Of a DNA stretch of 64,000 nt, positions 26,601-38,700 are shown piece after piece (position 1 is the first letter of the stretch; every line of letters starts with the position of its first letter). The position numbers were made by a program, and so were the translations under genes. Source of the DNA: Bugulina stolonifera (Eukaryota; Bryozoa; Gymnolaemata; Cheilostomatida; Bugulidae); NCBI GenBank assembly GCA_935421135.1, contig OW285193.1, forward strand, positions 9,356,496 to 9,420,495, read 5' to 3'. The notes under the pieces were generated by a model. The model was not told where the DNA came from. It was given only the letters and a program-made list of their open reading frames with translations, and did not search any database.

Positions 26601-26974
26601 GCCTACTCAACCTCGTGATGTCACAGATACTTGACCAGCACGTAGCCAAGATGTTATCCGACGTCTTGTACGAGTGCACTAAGAAGTCTCAGCTAGATAT
26701 AGCACCATCCTACATCATCTCCAGTGATACAGGAATGGATGACGACGGCGTAGAGGACATGGATGACGGGAGAGTAGACAACTCACCCACTACCTCTGTC
26801 CATGAGACTGACGCTAGCATCAAATCTATCAAGAAGGAAGATGGTGCAGAACCTAAAAACATTAGCGAAGCTCATCCAATCAAACATGAGCCTGAGCTTG
26901 ACAAGGAGAACATTAACAAATCATCACTTATAGAATCAAATAGTACGTTGGGTATGATATCGGCAGCCTCCTAA
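8632..26974 (+). CDS. ARID1: ARID1/BAF250-type SWI/SNF subunit, 22 coding exons
   Basis: This is the AT-rich-interaction-domain subunit of the canonical BAF SWI/SNF chromatin remodeller, a nuclear DNA-binding scaffold. Coding exons: 8632-9225, 9634-9789, 9896-9983, 10793-10974, 11244-11901, 12115-12324, 15536-15693, 16087-16317, 16691-16898, 17683-17840, 18315-18520, 19399-19647, 19954-20261, 20389-20526, 21311-21529, 21674-21845, 22281-23018, 23514-23658, 24188-24373, 24822-25055, 25418-25666, 26561-26974. All junctions are GT-AG and phases agree, giving about 1966 aa (human ARID1A 2285). In-frame TAA at 8596-8598 precedes the start; ATGs at 8632, 8635 and 8641 compete, and the last two have better contexts. 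Residues 1-680 and 830-1230 are Pro/Ser/Met/Gln-rich. ARID is at ~708-805 and BAF250_C at ~1243-1860. The acidic ~85-residue tail is not in the vertebrate proteins as I know them. Confidence 0.93.
12325..15535 (+). other. ARID1: Largest ARID1 intron (3.2 kb)
   Basis: The donor GCAG|GTACGT at 12324/12325 joins the acceptor TTTATAG at 15535, both in phase 1. A CTR/ACY trinucleotide-like microsatellite (CTACTACTG, CTACTACTACCACCAC) lies at about 12695-12745. I see no convincing nested gene. A minus-strand open frame at 14971-15201 has no recognisable domain. Confidence 0.75.
16087..16898 (+). other. ARID1: ARID DNA-binding domain of ARID1 (two exons)
   Basis: Exons 16087-16317 and 16691-16898 together encode the ARID fold. 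Recognisable blocks are RRQFMDHLCAFYLETSKPLT, then GKNPLDLYKVFQIVKEKGGF, then QVCKKKLWKLV, then MKKAYIKFLLNYECKFEQG. The order and spacing match ARID1 rather than ARID2-5: LDLYxLxxxVxExGG, then KKxYxxxLxxxECK. The intron falls between GGFQQ and VCKKK. Confidence 0.93.
18890..18960. mobile_element. Small foldback element in an ARID1 intron
   Basis: AGGCAGGTGACAATAATT on the left is matched by AATTATTGTCACGCCT on the right in reverse complement, around a ~38-base AT-rich loop. The 71-base unit looks like a minimal MITE or hairpin. I could not identify a clear target duplication. Confidence 0.45.
20768..20893. mobile_element. Short MITE-like element in an ARID1 intron
   Basis: The terminal inverted repeats are TAGCCTGTGTTCCATACC (20768-20785) and the reverse complement of GTATGGAACCCAGGCTA (20877-20893), enclosing ~90 bases without coding potential. 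TA at both ends would suit a Tc1/mariner-type TA target, but the class is uncertain. Confidence 0.5.
21069..21088 (+). other. ARID1: Possible poison or alternative exon start in ARID1
   Basis: A strong polypyrimidine tract and acceptor (TCTCCTTTTCCTACAG) end at 21068. If joined to the phase-1 donor at 20526, the reading gives six codons and TAG at 21086-21088. The constitutive acceptor used in the model is at 21310. Confidence 0.3.
23342..23513 (+). repeat. 33-base minisatellite ending in the splice acceptor of an ARID1 exon
   Basis: About five tandem copies of a 33-base unit (TAGTATTGCTATGTGACATG then TACTATGTAGGTW) fill the end of the intron. The last copy supplies the acceptor ATGTAGGTTTAG used by the exon starting at 23514. 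Copies differ by one to three bases. Confidence 0.85.
25340..25417 (+). repeat. Short imperfect tandem repeat ending in a splice acceptor
   Basis: Units like TGTACTCACTG and TGTATTCACTG alternate with TCCACA, and the last copy gives the acceptor GTATTCACAG before 25418. It is the same arrangement as at 23342-23513 but with a different, shorter unit. Confidence 0.65.
26235..26530 (+). repeat. ~39-base minisatellite in the last ARID1 intron
   Basis: Tandem units read CTTCTCAGATAACTTACCTC then TACATACATGTATATAGC. About five near-identical copies are flanked by more diverged ones. The array ends about 30 bases before the acceptor of the terminal exon at 26561. Confidence 0.85.
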
Positions 26975-29900
26975 CACACAATACTGTTTCCCCGATCCTC
27001 TCTACTTGACCCTCATATCTGCTGCCAAACTAACAGTACTTGTACCTGTAAATATTACTATTATAATATATAGATATCGTACTATGTTATATCAACTGTG
27101 CGCTAGAGGAAACAACTCACATCTCATCTAGTTGTTAGATCAAGGGATTGACTATAATGTGAACTTTTATCATGGATATACCAGGTGCTCTTTTCTAGTC
27201 CAAACTTGTTTTAGCTGTGTCACTCGACTGCCTTGTATTATACACTGTAGCAGGCAGAAACCTGGTGTGTATGTATATAATATACTATTCACTTGTACCT
27301 TAATTTTACTACCTACGGCCACTCCCTTTACTTATACATACGAATTGTGAGCAGTATATATTTTGTTAGTTCAAATTTTGCCAAATGTAAAGAATGAAAT
27401 GAAGTCTTTGGTGAGTGCAATAGAGTGACGCTACTAGTAAACAATATTACCTGCTGTGGGTACGGAATCATCGCCTCATAGTACCTGCTCTGTATCTGGT
27501 GTACATCTATGTGGTGTATCTCTAATATATAGTGATTCAGTAATACCTTAACTTAGTCAGTGATACACATGTAAGACTCTACTTGATTAGCTCGTACTCA
27601 CTGTGTATCTCTTTGACACTCACTTCCTGTACAGAACTAACAGTATACTAAATTTATATTTGTCATTTTCATTATTGTTCAGTTTTTTCTCATCTCCTAG
27701 CCCTGTGGATAAAATGATAGTATTGTAATCATGGTTCAGCGTGTACATTCATCATCTATATATTAGTAAGATAACCTACGGTGGCTGTTCAATAGTCTGA
27801 CAATAGTCTTTCTGTTGTTTATGTCCTTTTTGGAATTGTCATATATAATTTGTACACAACATGTTTAATGTATTGTCCTATTATAGTGTTATGTACATTT
27901 ATTATAATACGGGATATATTACACTTGGACCACAGTTTACTATATTGTGTAGTTATCTCACCTTGGAAATTTGTATAGCCTGCTGTTCATACTTGTAGTA
28001 ATTAGTATTATATCATGTTATTTAGAATCATGTAAATGATTAAAATACACCATAAGAAATTAATTCATTCATTACTATCGTTGTCTTGGTAGTAACCCAT
28101 GGAATGAAAATATGGTATGCTTTCTTCAAAGTGTCAATTTCAGACTGGGCTTCCTACCGTGTTGGGTTATTTGAGATCCAATTACATGTAGGTTGAGTAG
28201 ACAATTCTATATGCTTCTAACGTCCCCCCATCTGTAACGCTATTGAGATTGATTAGAGTTATAGGAACATTATCTCAAACACTGTTTTGATACTATAAGG
28301 TACAATGTATATCAACAAAGACTAAAAATGTGTTACCAGCGAGGAGTTGCATTACCTTCAATTTGGACTAAACAATCTTAAGGACCATATAGAAATTATT
28401 GGGTTTTCTTTCCATGGTTATTGGCTGATTAGTGGTTTGGTGGATGCTGGCTAGAGAAATCAGTGGTCTTTAGGCAGTCTTTGAAATTTGTTCAAGCTTA
28501 AGGGAAGATAACTCTAGACTGCTCAAAACTGGTATAGCAGAATTATTATTGAGTGAACAGTCTTGGTAAAACCATTAATATTAATAAAAAATCCCCTTGA
28601 ATCCAGGGAAAATCATTTGGCATATTACATGTAACCAAAATGAACAAGATGATGGCTAGTAATTTTGCAAAGATTTTATATTCATCACCAGAAAATTTCC
28701 TTTTAAACCATCATTATTAATTATTGTGTAATGTTAGTCAACTTTCTAGGATAATGACTCACAGGCTATATTTTATTTCATTGATAATCTTTTCTAACAT
28801 AACTTTTACTATCTGCTGATCTCAACCTAACTAGATTTGACTACATTTATGAGCTCCTGAAAATGTAATAACTTGATTTGTCATTATAGCATTATTAGAA
28901 GAGGATTATGGGCATGCTTAACTAAAGAGCTGCCAAATGTAATTTTAGGGCCTGTGACCCCATTTGTATGGTTGGGCCTGACATTCCTTAAAACATGATA
29001 GGCATAAAATGGAAATGGAGCAGCCGGCCTTATTTCTCAAAAATAACAAAACTGATTACTTTATCCTGTCTTAATGGGTTTTATATGACAGCAGAGATTT
29101 TTCTATTATAACTTGTGGTTTTGTATATCTCTCTTAAAAACCACAAAACTACTTTTTCTGCATAACAGTAAGCAATCAAACCCATTGATAAAACATGCCA
29201 TGTAATCATTTATACAGCTCACCCAGCTGCCAATTGCTGATCAAATAGGCATCAAGAATGGATCAACTCAGTGGAATATATGTTGGATGTTGGTACATTA
29301 GCATGTTCCAAAAAATGTAGTAAAGAATTACTAAACTGTTTAAAGTGAAAAATCCTTGCATCAAAACTAACATTAAATTTAAATTTTAGTAGAGGATGCC
29401 CATTAATACTCTTATTTTGTTTACACTTTGTTGTGCTCTGGTAATACGTGCAGGCTACATGTATATCTAGGTCGCAATAGTTGGAAATCTACTTCATAGC
29501 TGAAGAGTCATAATACAAAACCATTTGTAACAATCCGGAAGGTTTAGCTCATAACCTTCATTCTATGTGGCAGTTTCAATTAAATATAATAATATTATAG
29601 GCCAATAATATTATTTCCTTTCCCATAACCATTTTTTATTTGCATTTATACAAGCAGAAGTCAGATTATTTTCACAACTCGCTTAGAGATTTATCATATA
29701 CAGATCTACAGACAATGTCAAGTAATACGGATTGTAAAATGCTTCTGTCTTAAAATTTGACCAGGTTAGTATGCTAGGCTGTATTATAATATCGCATCCC
29801 AATTAAACATCTTCTCAAATTAGGCCTCTGTTGCTATTAATATGTCTAACTTGATGATGGGACCCGAATACTTGTGTGAGAGTTTTTAGCAACAAAGCAG

Positions 29901-30399
29901 TTGCTGTGTTAACATTAATGTCTGTACAGAGGTATGCAGGCAAATTAATGAATATAGTATGACAACACTATGAGTGTCTGCTGATACTGTTGTATCGCAT
30001 AGCCTTCCCCTATCACATTAGTATCATAGGTTGATGATAAAAATCTAGGCAGCAGGGCTTATGTCTTATGTTAATGACAATTAGACACATACTATTTTCG
30101 CTGCCAGATGTGATTGTATGGATTTCATTAACAGGCTACTAAGAACACATTAGAACACTACCCATTCCTATAAACATCATTGCAGTAAAAAATATCGTGG
30201 GAATGCAATGCAAGCAAAATTTGTTTTACAAACAAATGACACAGACAGGTTTAAGCTGCACAAATTTATACCAGTGCTGACACATAAACAATGGGGCTTA
30301 TAGAACTGCTAATGCATTCCCCAGTGTTGTGTCATGTATATATAACCTTAATTGCTGGGGAACAGGGGAGTTCCCACTCATTGGTTATAGTTAATAAGT
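26975..30399. other. ARID1 3' UTR and intergenic DNA
   Basis: No coding exon was recognised. The ARID1 poly(A) site cannot be fixed; an ATTAAA near 28040 is one weak candidate. A GGGAAGATAACTC motif, which recurs elsewhere in the window, is at about 28503-28515. Confidence 0.5.
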
Positions 30400-30627
30400 T
30401 TAATATTGTCCATAATATTGAAATCCTATAAATTTCTGAGGCCGAGATGCATAATTGAGGACGAGCTCATTGCTACCCTGAGTGTTAGACCTATGGCCTT
30501 GTAGAGTTTGTGTTCTGGATCTAAAGGATGTAGGCTGGAAGTTGGAAGTATGTGCTGGCTGACCCCTAGTCATAGTAGTCCTGTATATATGCTTAGGCTC
30601 ATCAACTGGCTGCCGGAAATGGAAACA
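30400..30627 (-). CDS. Possible terminal exon, unrecognised protein
   Basis: The minus strand has the acceptor CATTTCCGGCAG followed in phase 0 by PVDEPKHIYRTTMTRGQPAH, then a Ser/Thr/Arg/Gln-rich middle, and ends RPQKFIGFQYYGQY before the stop at 30400. The composition looks like protein and resembles small axonemal (microtubule inner) proteins, but I cannot name a family. The matching upstream exon is not certain. It could be a chance open frame. Confidence 0.3.
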   Translation of the reverse strand, partial: CFHFRQPVDEPKHIYRTTMTRGQPAHTSNFQPTSFRSRTQTLQGHRSNTQGSNELVLNYASRPQKFIGFQYYGQY

Positions 30628-31099
30628 CAATATCAGTGGATCACCAAGATACACGGTACGATACCAAAGCAAGGATTTATTGTAAAATGTAGGTTATAGT
30701 AATAATAAGACTAAGATATCCATGGTCAGGATTTCCTCTCTCCCTCCCCCTCCTCCATTGGCCCTCTCCCTCCCCCCATGGGCCCTATTCCCAACCAACG
30801 AGACCTTACTGATGTGTGAGCTTTACACACATACACACATTTTTATTTCGAGATAAGCTGACAATTCCAAACTAGGCCATTGTTCAGAGCCAAAGCTATG
30901 CAGGGCCCTAAGTACCAGGCTAGAATACATATTTGTAATTTTCTTTCGATTTTGTGATCAATTTCTTAAAATATTTTGTTCTATGATACTCCTACTAACA
31001 TTACTCAACAACCATTGTGATAGTTAACTATAATATACAAGCATAATATATATTTGATGCTATACATGTACATGTATATAATATAATATTTTTATAATA

Positions 31100-31321
31100 T
31101 AATATAGAAAGCTGACGTGTTCCATAGTTTTCCTGGTTCATATTGACTGCTGGATGACTTTGGGTGACAGTCCCATGACCTATTAGATGGAATTCCCATT
31201 TCTCTGCAATTGATTATACAGAGTTGTTTCCCACCGTAAGTGGGGTTCAATGGCTGATATAACATAATTTCATAGGCCAATGATTCCTGTTCAACTTTTA
31301 ACTTCTCTGTTGTTGATGTAA
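31100..31321 (-). CDS. Possible internal exon, unrecognised protein
   Basis: After an acceptor-like ACATCAACAACAG, the minus strand reads EKLKVEQESLAYEIMLYQPL and then NPTYGGKQLCIINCREMGIP, followed by a Ser-rich part and a stop. It might be an upstream exon of the segment ending at 30400. However, the only nearby donors (AC|GTCAGC, AG|GTCATG) are weak and out of phase with that exon, so the link is unproven. Confidence 0.22.
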
Positions 31322-31427
31322 AATATATTGAAATTTAATTATTTACATGCAGAAGACATTTTCGAATTTTACATGCAAAGTGACCACAAAACCATGCAGA
31401 ATCAATCTACACAAAGACTTAGATTAA

Positions 31428-31626
31428 CAACCATGGAGCAGACACTTTGAAGTTCAGAGAAGAAGCTTTCCCAGAAAGGATAAATGGTGTATTTGCTGAC
31501 CAAAGAGATTTCATAAGCTACACAGCATATTTCCGCCTGGAAGCAGAGAGAAAACTAGACATGCCTTCCCATGGATTTAGAGACAGCTTGTTGGATTGCT
31601 ATAATTCAGCTTCTATTATCATCTGA
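31428..31626 (+). CDS. Possible terminal exon, unrecognised protein
   Basis: After ACTTAG the plus strand reads INNHGADTLKFREEAFPERI, then NGVFADQRDFISYTAYFRLE and AERKLDMPSHGFRDSLLD, to TGA at 31624-31626. The amino-acid mix looks like a real protein, but the polypyrimidine tract is weak and no homology is recognised. Confidence 0.25.
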
Positions 31627-32347
31627 GACCTAATACACCTACTTGTAGTATACCCTGCTCATTATGAATGTTGGCCTACTAAATAGACAATAGTATGCTG
31701 TATCAAACCGTAATAATTTTGTTAACATTTTACCATCGTTTGAGATTAGTTTCTGTACTGCTGCCTGATGCTATCTATCTCTAGAGAGCCGTAGAAGTAT
31801 AAAATACACATTTATTATTATGTAATATTAGCCCATTTCCATGTCAGTAGGGCCACACATAAAGATGGCTGACTATTAATTTATAATTAGTCATTAGGTT
31901 TACTAATTGCAGACCAAATCACTGTCCAATAAATATCATCAATACTGATAGTTTGCAATGTAAATAAAAGAGACTGATCCCTGGTCCCATTTATCACATG
32001 AAGAGGTGGGGGAGGGGCTGATCCCATTTATGTAGCTATGAGGGATTTGGAACCCAGTACTGGTTACTGAAATAATTATTGGTAGCCCCAAATGGTTTAT
32101 TACCACTGCGGCTACTCATATGAGTTGGTTAAAACCTTTACCAATATTTATTTATTAAATCTTCTAAGTATTTATAAGTCAATCTGTGAAATCCGAAAAT
32201 TTCATTATTCACTATTAAAATATTGGTCATCTGACTTGAACTCATTCTAATTGCACTGAAATCTATCACCACAAGGTAGTGGTCAGGAGGTCATGTTGGG
32301 ACCATAGGCTTCATAGGAACAAATACTATCTGTTATTTATTTTGCAG

Positions 32348-32464
32348 ATAACTGGTTCAAAGACAAAGTTCTGTGTAGTGGAACCTACTAATAATGTAAT
32401 AAAGGAGACAACTTCTCCAGCTAGAGTTTCAACAAAGAACGCTGGCTATGTCAGATTTGTGTAA
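32348..32464 (+). CDS. Possible terminal exon, unrecognised protein
   Basis: A good acceptor (CTGTTATTTATTTTGCAG) ends at 32347. A 39-codon phase-0 exon follows, ITGSKTKFCVVEPTNNVIKE then TTSPARVSTKNAGYVRFV and TAA. It may be the last exon of a small gene whose other exons I could not define. Confidence 0.3.
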   Translation: MTGSKTKFCVVEPTNNVIKETTSPARVSTKNAGYVRFV

Positions 32465-35400
32465 TCTAACTATATAACACAGCTCTATATAATATTATGT
32501 ACATGTACTTATACATGTCCAAAGACATGACTGTACACTTATAACTTTATATTATGTATTATTATATTATTATTATTATCATCAAAAAGACAACGTAGTG
32601 AAGTCTACCAGTTTAAGAAATATGGGGCGGGCGATTTCACACTTCAAACTGTAGAATTGAAAATGGGTTAAAAATTCACAAAATCTACAAAATTGCACCT
32701 AACTGTGAAACATGGGGCTTAGACAAACCTTAAAATAATGCATTGACTTCAGCTTCTATATAGACTATATGACTCCATAACAACATAAAAGTGTAAATAC
32801 AGTATAAAATGGCATAAATAACAACAATTATATATAGAAAATAACAGCCGCAAATGTGATAGCAATTTAATATACTGTCTGTCTGTCACATATGTATGAC
32901 ACAATCCAATGAAATGCAAATTTAGAATCGGCTACCATCATAATGTATAGAAGCGACTGCATTAATTTACTATTTTTTACTCCTGTCAGTATAAGTTTTA
33001 TTCTTCACTTACTAATGAATGTATATAATGCTAATGAGTGTCAGAGTCTAGAATAGTTATTATTCATTTATCATCAAATTTTATCTATTTGTGGTAAACA
33101 TTTGACAATAATGCTTGTATGTTAACTTAAGTGTATATACTGCACAGGGTCCATAGTTCATAAATAAAATGGTTCAAAGTGTCAAAGCGAAATTTTTTTT
33201 ATAAAAGAATAGATAATACTTATGATATTAATTATCAATTATATTGTTTAGTACTAGTAGGACTAATAATGTTATAATAACCATAGACATAGACTTGGTG
33301 TTACAGTTCTATGTCATAGACATAGACTTGGTATTACAGTTCTATGTCATAGACATAGATTCGGTGTTACAATTCTATGCCATAGACATAGACTTGGTAT
33401 TACAGTTCTATGCCATAGACATAGACTTGGTATTATAGCAAGTCTATGTCACAGACACATGGTTGTGATACTCCAATCTGTCCCGTCATCAAAATCTAGA
33501 AACACTAATATGGTAAATAAGTGCAACTTTGCAATATTTCGATACAGTTAGAGTCCTCCAGTAAAATTATAGAAGGAGCTTTCCATTCTATGATCCCCCC
33601 CCCCCCCCCCCGTCCCAACAGTTGGGTGCGCACTACATATTATGTAGCCTTAGATCTTTGTTTGTGGTTGGAGCAGTTGAGTTTGAATCCTCATTTTAAT
33701 ACAATGTACATAGCTAAAATGAATTTTATGGAATATAACAGGGAGTTGTTATATAGTAAAGACTATACTGGAGACTGGTGATGTAATAACTAACATAACA
33801 AAGCTTGATTATTATCATTATTTTTTATGATCATGACATCATTCGACCCAAGTGAATCTGGTACCAGCATACATTTCAGGTAGCTTTCTATTACAACTTG
33901 TACCAAAATATTTTGGATATTTACAGCTAAAACTGCAAGCTGTTGTAGTGGGTCTCTATGTTACTTCTATGCAGTTAGTAGAGCACAGACAAGTTAGGAG
34001 CTGCTGTAGCCAAAGCTAGACTGTAGACTTGACCCAGGTAACATCAAAGGGTTTCTGTCCAACTGAAAGTTGTAATATATTCCCCTAAAACAGAGAGAAC
34101 TGGTAGCTAGGTCTCTAATTATCCTACCTACACCAACAACTCAGCTATGTACTAGAGAATGAACCTGCAACTGTTATACAATAATCCCATTATATCTGAA
34201 AAGCCTTAATTTACAAGGACAGGGACCTTTAGATCCTCCAGTTTGGTAGTCTGACTGGTGTCACTGATGGGATAACCATTAGATTACTTTTCTTATATAT
34301 TAAACTATGAGGTGGACACGGACCTTCCTCATACAACTCATTACAATGCAGCTTAATTATATTTGTTGCCATTATGTTAAAAGGATTATTGTGCATGCTC
34401 TCATGTGATTGGCTGTGAGCTATCCCAATAAACCAATGAATGGTTAGTTTAAGACAGCAATTATCCAGCAACAGGTTGGTAAGAAAGTACTGAAATAAAT
34501 TAGGATGTATTTCATAACTTACAATCAGTTTAAGGTGAAACTTCTTGTTCTACAGTGGTGCTTCATAGCTATTCTAAACTGTGCGGGATTGAACTCTTAG
34601 ATTTATTGGGTAAATATTGCTATATTATTGTTTTATAGCCTGTACATGGGAATTATAGGCATAGCCTGTGGTATGAAAATAGTGCTAAACATGTATCAGA
34701 AACTTGGTATCACCAACTATATTGTTTGCTTAGCAAAATTAAATTGTGTTAATGTTGTATAATTATATTCCTAATCTAATAATTGATGATTTAAAAGGTC
34801 TATCTGAATACTATGCTATTAGCTTTGGGCTAGTGGGAAATTAAAAAATGTTACTATTAGCCTATAAAACAAACGATCCATTTGACATTTGTTTTATTTA
34901 GAAGAAATTTCAGTTTAATATATGATACGAGAGCAGGTTCCTAGTTTATGTGTTCCATATTGTACATGCAGATGTTTTACAAACTGCAATTTTTAACAGC
35001 AAATTATTTCTGATATTTACTTGTGCACATAACTTCATTTGCTAAACACATTTTCAATATTATATATTATGTTTACCAACCAAATAATCAAAGACAATTG
35101 TTTTAATTCTCTGTTGTAGTAGTTTACAGGCTTTTCAATTAACCTACAGTTATTTTATTCTATTTTGAGTTTTAGTTTTATAGCCTAATGCAAAATTATA
35201 CATTATGCTTCTATGGGTTAGTAAAGATATTGGATTAAGATTAATCACATGATAATCCTAGGAGTGCTACTTCCTCCTTTACTTATATCAGTTGTTGTAT
35301 GATTTCATATCTTATATTTAGGTGTATACTTATGTCATTATCATAATACTTCGATAAATTATTTATAATATTTAAGTTCAGTATACCATGAGATGAGTAG

Positions 35401-35714
35401 TATATAAACTATTACTACAATAGTTCCTGATAGGAGTCCTGTATATCACATCAGTTGGCCAACGTGTCACCATAGTAAGATATTATTGTTGTCAACAAGA
35501 ACTATGAAACCAGCATAAAACGGACTTTCAACATCAACATACTCTCAATATTAAGTGATTACAAATCTACAGAGAATGACAAATATTATTTGTATGGCAA
35601 TCCAACTGTGTGTTGAAACAATGTTTATCAGAAAATGATTGCTAATTAGTGTTTAGTAGTATTTAGTAAATAGAAATATTTATTCCTACTTCAGATCAGA
35701 TTAAGTGAGCAAGG
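32465..35714. other. Intergenic DNA upstream of the zinc-finger gene
   Basis: It holds the 33-base minisatellite and a run of more than 14 cytosines at about 33596-33611. Otherwise it is AT-rich DNA without a supported exon. The promoter of the zinc-finger gene is presumably within the last few hundred bases, but no element is clear. Confidence 0.5.
33278..33450. repeat. 33-base minisatellite
   Basis: About five copies of a 33-base unit (CATAGACATAGACTTGGTRT then TACAGTTCTATGC/T) lie in tandem. Because the period is a multiple of three, a spurious frame of 11-residue repeats appears. Parts of the unit pair with each other (ATAGAC / GTCTAT). Confidence 0.85.
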
Positions 35715-38700
35715 ATGGTTAACAATCCTCTATCGGCTGAAAACTTCAGCCAACTTTATGCAAGTCTGGAGACTTTAGACGTTACACAGATAGTATCAAC
35801 TCTTCTCAAGATTGCACCTCTAAGAGATGAAATACGAAGCCGCCTGAGACCGTCTCAACCCAGAGTTAGAAGAAAGGTAAGAACTCTTGCTATTAACTAA
35901 CTTGGTCTGTTTGTTTGTTTTGTAATACTTGTACATTAGTGTAAAATTAATTAAACTCACAAATTATGCTGTTATTATTGACCATGGCATGTTGCCAGCC
36001 ATATTGGGGTCCGGAATTTATGACATTGGTGAAAGAGAAGACAACTTTTATAAACTGTCAGAATGATCTGTAATGGTTACTGGCTGTGAATATATGATGA
36101 ACATCAATTAAGGCTATGTTTATTACAATATGAGAAAGTTGGAAAATGTTTATAATGTGTTGTACTTAGCCTACATCATTAGTTAACCATTATAGTAGCT
36201 TTGAAACAATAACTGGGGATGGTAGAATTATTGTCCATAAATATGATTTTCATTTTTATTAACATGCTTTGGACTGCGTGATTTCGGCATGTCATCATAG
36301 CCTGTGTTCTAGTGTGAATGAGCCAACATCTGTTGTATTTGTGGTGACGTCCCACATCTGATGTCATTCTAATGACTGGAAAACTATGAATTCCTCAAAA
36401 ATGCTGGTTAATAACTTTACATCAGCACAGATCCTGGTGTGGTAAGATGTGACATATGTGACTGATTGCACAGTCTCATCAGGAATGGTGCATATGAAAT
36501 ATTATGGCTAAAACAGCTAAAATATTAGCGAAATAACAATGTATTATAACGGGGCTACAATATTGTTATGGTGGGTTAGCATGGGAGTAGCATAGCCTAT
36601 AATGTAGGTATGGTATAATAGACCCATTGTCACGGGTGAGCTGATATGTAATATTGAATTAATAGATTTCTAACAGAACTAGATTTCTATGAAAAACTCA
36701 TTCTAGTACCAAAAACAATATCTTATAGATAGAAAGGAATATTAATTGGCATGCTGCCACCATTAAGGTATTGTCATTGTGACCCTTACCCGGTCTATTT
36801 TTGCTCCAACTGCCATTGGTGTTCAGATTACAGGTTGAGAGATGTGGTAGGCAATATATTAGTAACTACATGTAGGTCGCATTGCTGTCAGCATGCTCTC
36901 ATGATCTTGAGTAGAATGGGGATTTGTAAAGCTGGTTTAGCAAATGATTTAGTTGGAATTGGAGCAAACAGGTTTGGAGGTTTGAAATGTGTGGCGAGTA
37001 GGCCTACCATGTTGACAGAGCAAGATAAATCCACCTGTGCCTGTCTATGGATTTTTTTGTAATAGGTTTAATTCAATTTAAACTATGTTATTTGTGATAA
37101 AGTACATAAGATTAGTTTATAACTGATTAGTCAATCTATTAATATATAGGCACCTCAGCAGATGATACAAATTATGTGGTATCAATTTTCTGTTGGACTG
37201 AAAAAATATAAAATCACATCTTCATTCAATCAGCATAAAGTGTACATTTTGGTGTTCAACACTTCATCAATGCAGCTCAGAGATATGCCTGGGAGCTTCT
37301 TTATATAGGGTGAATCTAACACTCCATCCTCAGATAGTATCCTGTATTTGCCCCCCCCCCTCCCTGTTAGGGGTAGTTATCTGTATCCACTCTTTGTTGG
37401 AGCTGCTGACAGCTTCCTACCACCTGTGAATACAATTTTTATGACATCAGTAAATATCTTCAATGCTGATCTATAACCCAGTACATCGTGTCGGTGCATC
37501 TTAATCATTAATTTGTCATCTTCCATTGATTTAGCAATGAAATCTGTCATTATTCGAAGATGTTAATGAGATATTGTGTGTTCTAATCAAACACTATCTT
37601 CGAGGGTCTGCGGTCTATGCTAAATACTTAAATGTTCAACAAAATATGGCTGAACACACTAAACTTGTACTGAATTGATAAATGTAACATTTTAATAATT
37701 TAAACACACTTAAAATTGCCTCAAAATAAGTTCACAATCTAATTGCAAAATCTGATGAGTTTTCCAGTGTCTACATGTTTATATAGAAGTGGGGAATTGC
37801 TGTCTTGCTAGAATATCTCTGGGGTAACCAGTAATATCAACTGGTACGCCATCAACTCTTTCATAGTCATACTGATGATGCATTAACAGATTACAGTTCA
37901 ACTAAATATTGCCAAAGTTTGACACCAAAGCTGTTGTTTTTGTTTGTTTTACTGTGTCACATTGACCTGAAATAGAATAATAAATTCATTCCAATAAGTT
38001 AATGTAGAAATAATTAGAGAGGTCGAGGTATACTTGATTCACCAGATATGTTTATAAGTGGATCTGCTGACTTGAACATCGTGAATAAGCAAGAAGAAAT
38101 ATTTTCATTAATTCTTGCATTGTTATGACAAGAGAGAGGCTTTTGTGCTCAATAACAAGCATAAAAAGTATTTTAAGTTGTTGAAGGAAGTGTGAATAAC
38201 AAAATAGTGTGGATTAGACAATCGGGACATTATTTTAGACGCTATGTAGTTAATTATCAAGCACACTGAGTATCAGCATGCATCAAATGGCCTTCATTAA
38301 TGCTTCGGGTCTTAATAACTATTTTTGTAGTTTACAGTAAAATTAGAACAACTGGCCCTTAGCCTAGAATGAGTTTTTGTAATTTGTGTAACAACATGAA
38401 TTCTGCAGTTAAATAATGTGGTTTATAATCAAAACAAGTCTACAAATGCCATGGTTTGTTTGAGATTAGTTATAGTACTTTGATCTTATAATGGGATTAT
38501 CTTTGATTGCAGTGCCTGTCTGGTTCCTTAAATTCTAAAGCAGTTATTACATGATTACATAATATTGTCTTCTATCATTATGTTTACTCTATAGCATAAC
38601 AAAGCTTTTGGAATTTGTATTTATCTTTTCTGGCAGTTTGATTGTTATTTTAATTTTGTTCAAAGAAATAAAAGTCACCTGTATTTCTGTATATCAATCT

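Larger units (their letters stand above)
21494..26760 (+). other. ARID1: BAF250_C domain of ARID1
   Basis: The segment runs from SKVRRRVLHASDVGK through KLVMCLRSGLLYESVWALDT and ITILLRDEQ, then KLEELAVRCTTLSNIFRGFS, WSSIEALRENTLVAISNIAG, LLATPP, QVRREFALVIISCLAQADPA and ARGLAVQ, to QILDQHVAKMLSDVLYE. These are collinear with the armadillo-like BAF250_C region of ARID1A/B, which holds together the core of the remodeller. The 738-base exon 22281-23018 encodes a poorly conserved linker inside the domain. Confidence 0.9.

Noticed and set aside
36751..37062. Plus-strand Cys-rich open frame of 103 codons in the zinc-finger gene's first intron
   Set aside because: Cys spacing fits no zinc-finger or toxin family and there are no coding or splice signals.
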